DNA from: CAYSCZ01 sp051155775
GTDB taxonomy: Bacteria > Bacteroidota > Bacteroidia > Cytophagales > Cyclobacteriaceae
Direction of reading: 5' to 3'
DNA: 64,000 bases
Assembly (NCBI GenBank): GCA_051155775.1
Contig: DAXETV010000036.1
Coordinates: forward strand, 16,022 to 80,021
Numbering within the stretch: the stretch's first letter is position 1; every line of letters starts with the position of its first letter. Both the position numbers and the translations under genes were made by a program. The notes below the pieces were generated by a model that made no database searches, was not told the origin of the DNA, and saw only the letters and a list, made by a program, of their open reading frames with translations. Of this stretch, positions 63,136 through 64,000 are shown in pieces.

Positions 63136-64000
63136 ATGAGATTTAAACCAGGAGTACTTACAGGCGATGAAGTCAAAGAAGTATTTGACTTTGCAAATGA
63201 CAATAATTTTGCGTTGCCTGCTGTGAATGTTATTGGCTCGGATACCATAAATGGCGTCTTAGAAACGGCCAGAGAAGTGAATTCTCCAGTAATCATACAA
63301 TTTTCAAATGGTGGATCTGCCTTTTACGCAGGAAAAGGACTATCCAATGATGGTCAACAGGCTGCAATAGCCGGTGCAGTGGCCGGGGCACATCATGTAC
63401 ATTTCATTGCTGAGAAATATGGGGTAAGTGTAATCTTACACACCGACCATTGTGCCAAAAAACTATTACCCTGGATGGATGGCATGTTGGATGCTAATGA
63501 AGACTTTTATAAAAAAAATGGAAAGTCTCTTTTTAGTTCACATATGTTGGATCTTTCTGAGGAACCACTGGAAGAGAATGTTGAAACCTGCAAAAAATAT
63601 TTCGAACGTATGACCAAAATGGGCATTACCCTGGAAATGGAACTAGGAGTTACTGGAGGAGAAGAAGATGGTGTAGACAACACTGAAATCGATAATTCAA
63701 AATTATATACTCAACCTGAAGAAGTAGCATATTCTTATGAAGAACTAATGAAGATCAGTGATAGATTTACTGTGGCTGCGGCTTTTGGCAATGTTCATGG
63801 CGTTTACAAGCCTGGAAACGTAAAATTAAAGCCTGTTATTCTTAAAAAATCTCAGGATTATATCAAAGAAAAATTTAATACAGGTGACCAACCGGTAAAT
63901 TTTGTTTTTCATGGCGGTTCTGGATCTTCGCGGGAAGAGATAAGAGAGGCCATCGAATATGGTGCCATTAAAATGAATATTGATACAGATACCCAATGGG
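63136..64000 (+). CDS. fbaA: Class II fructose-bisphosphate aldolase, partial (runs off the end)
   Basis: The first 288 codons of a glycolytic zinc aldolase (fructose 1,6-bisphosphate to two triose phosphates); the window ends before the stop. Starts at ATG 63136 (MRFKPGVLTGDEV). Metal and catalytic segments are present: 'VILHTDHCAKKLLPW', 'ITLEMELGVTGGEEDG', 'AAAFGNVHGVYKPGNVKL', 'NFVFHGGSGSSREEI' and 'AIKMNIDTDTQW'. This is the FbaA-type (class IIA) of about 350-360 residues. It is divergent from the sugar transporter gene. Confidence 0.97.
   Translation, partial: MRFKPGVLTGDEVKEVFDFANDNNFALPAVNVIGSDTINGVLETAREVNSPVIIQFSNGGSAFYAGKGLSNDGQQAAIAGAVAGAHHVHFIAEKYGVSVILHTDHCAKKLLPWMDGMLDANEDFYKKNGKSLFSSHMLDLSEEPLEENVETCKKYFERMTKMGITLEMELGVTGGEEDGVDNTEIDNSKLYTQPEEVAYSYEELMKISDRFTVAAAFGNVHGVYKPGNVKLKPVILKKSQDYIKEKFNTGDQPVNFVFHGGSGSSREEIREAIEYGAIKMNIDTDTQW

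Overview
The window comes from an AT-rich Bacteroidota chromosome, most likely of the order Cytophagales. The support is two type IX secretion (T9SS) cargo proteins, one with a 'YPNPN...GIYLVQI' C-terminal sorting domain and one with a gliding-type CHU_C domain; carboxypeptidase-D-like/TonB-type outer-membrane receptors; LytS/LytTR signalling; many Cys-lipobox lipoproteins; and TTTG/TAnnTTTG promoter-like elements in place of Shine-Dalgarno-led starts. The genus is not determined. No prophage, insertion sequence, CRISPR array or rRNA operon was seen, and there is one tRNA gene. About 53 protein genes cover nearly the whole sequence.  LAYOUT. 1-5.7 kb: an outer-membrane receptor divergent from a LytS kinase/LytTR regulator pair, then a UlaG-like metallo-hydrolase and a DoxX protein. 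5.8-9.6 kb: primosomal helicase PriA and an overlapping lipoprotein/secreted-protein pair. 9.6-14.2 kb (minus): DnaG primase, RibBA, an unknown secreted protein and SurE. 14.3-21.6 kb (plus): Mrp ATPase, a NifU-type scaffold, a tandem (double) D-Ala-D-Ala ligase-like protein, a PASTA membrane protein, a T9SS cargo protein and a TerB-like protein. 21.7-27 kb: a 1076-residue CHU_C/PKD protein, a degenerate acetyltransferase-like protein and an ABC exporter pair. 27.1-30 kb: xylulokinase and xylose isomerase. 30.1-36.9 kb (minus): a sugar dehydrogenase-cytochrome c lipoprotein with a PIG-L deacetylase, GrpB and GNAT proteins, a two-CAP-domain protein with a C-terminal HExxH region, and a DsrE-like lipoprotein. 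37-41.2 kb (minus): a Fur-family regulator, a TonB receptor with a His-rich loop and a duplicated acidic lipoprotein, closed by a strong terminator; this looks like a metal-uptake unit. 41.4-49.1 kb: a polytopic membrane protein, a cadherin-like lipoprotein, a GlsB-type protein, a site-2 protease, a HAD phosphatase, tRNA(CAU), an unknown secreted protein and NhaA with an N-terminal thioredoxin-fold domain. 49.3-55.7 kb: a Gfo/Idh/MocA oxidoreductase, a GC-rich intergenic island, a LolA-like lipoprotein, a metallophosphoesterase, a formylglycine-generating-enzyme-like lipoprotein and an alpha/beta hydrolase. 55.9-58.4 kb: a YdeI-like protein, an unknown protein and a DnaQ-exonuclease/GIY-YIG fusion. 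58.4-64 kb (minus, then plus): 4-alpha-glucanotransferase and an SLC45-like sugar transporter, divergent from class II fructose-bisphosphate aldolase, which runs off the end.  HOW THE GENES FIT TOGETHER. Several groups feed central carbon metabolism: XylAB; the sugar porter plus MalQ with aldolase across a divergent promoter region; and the periplasmic sugar dehydrogenase with the deacetylase. Others are housekeeping genes (PriA, DnaG, RibBA, SurE, Mrp/NifU). The most unusual items are the CAP-CAP-HExxH protein, the double Ddl-like protein with complementary motif losses, the Fur/TonB unit with shared TGCAAT-type palindromes and a gene-converted lipoprotein, the 14-nt direct repeats before the unknown/DnaQ-GIY-YIG pair, and the GC-rich intergenic island. 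No single convincing new defence or mobile system was found.
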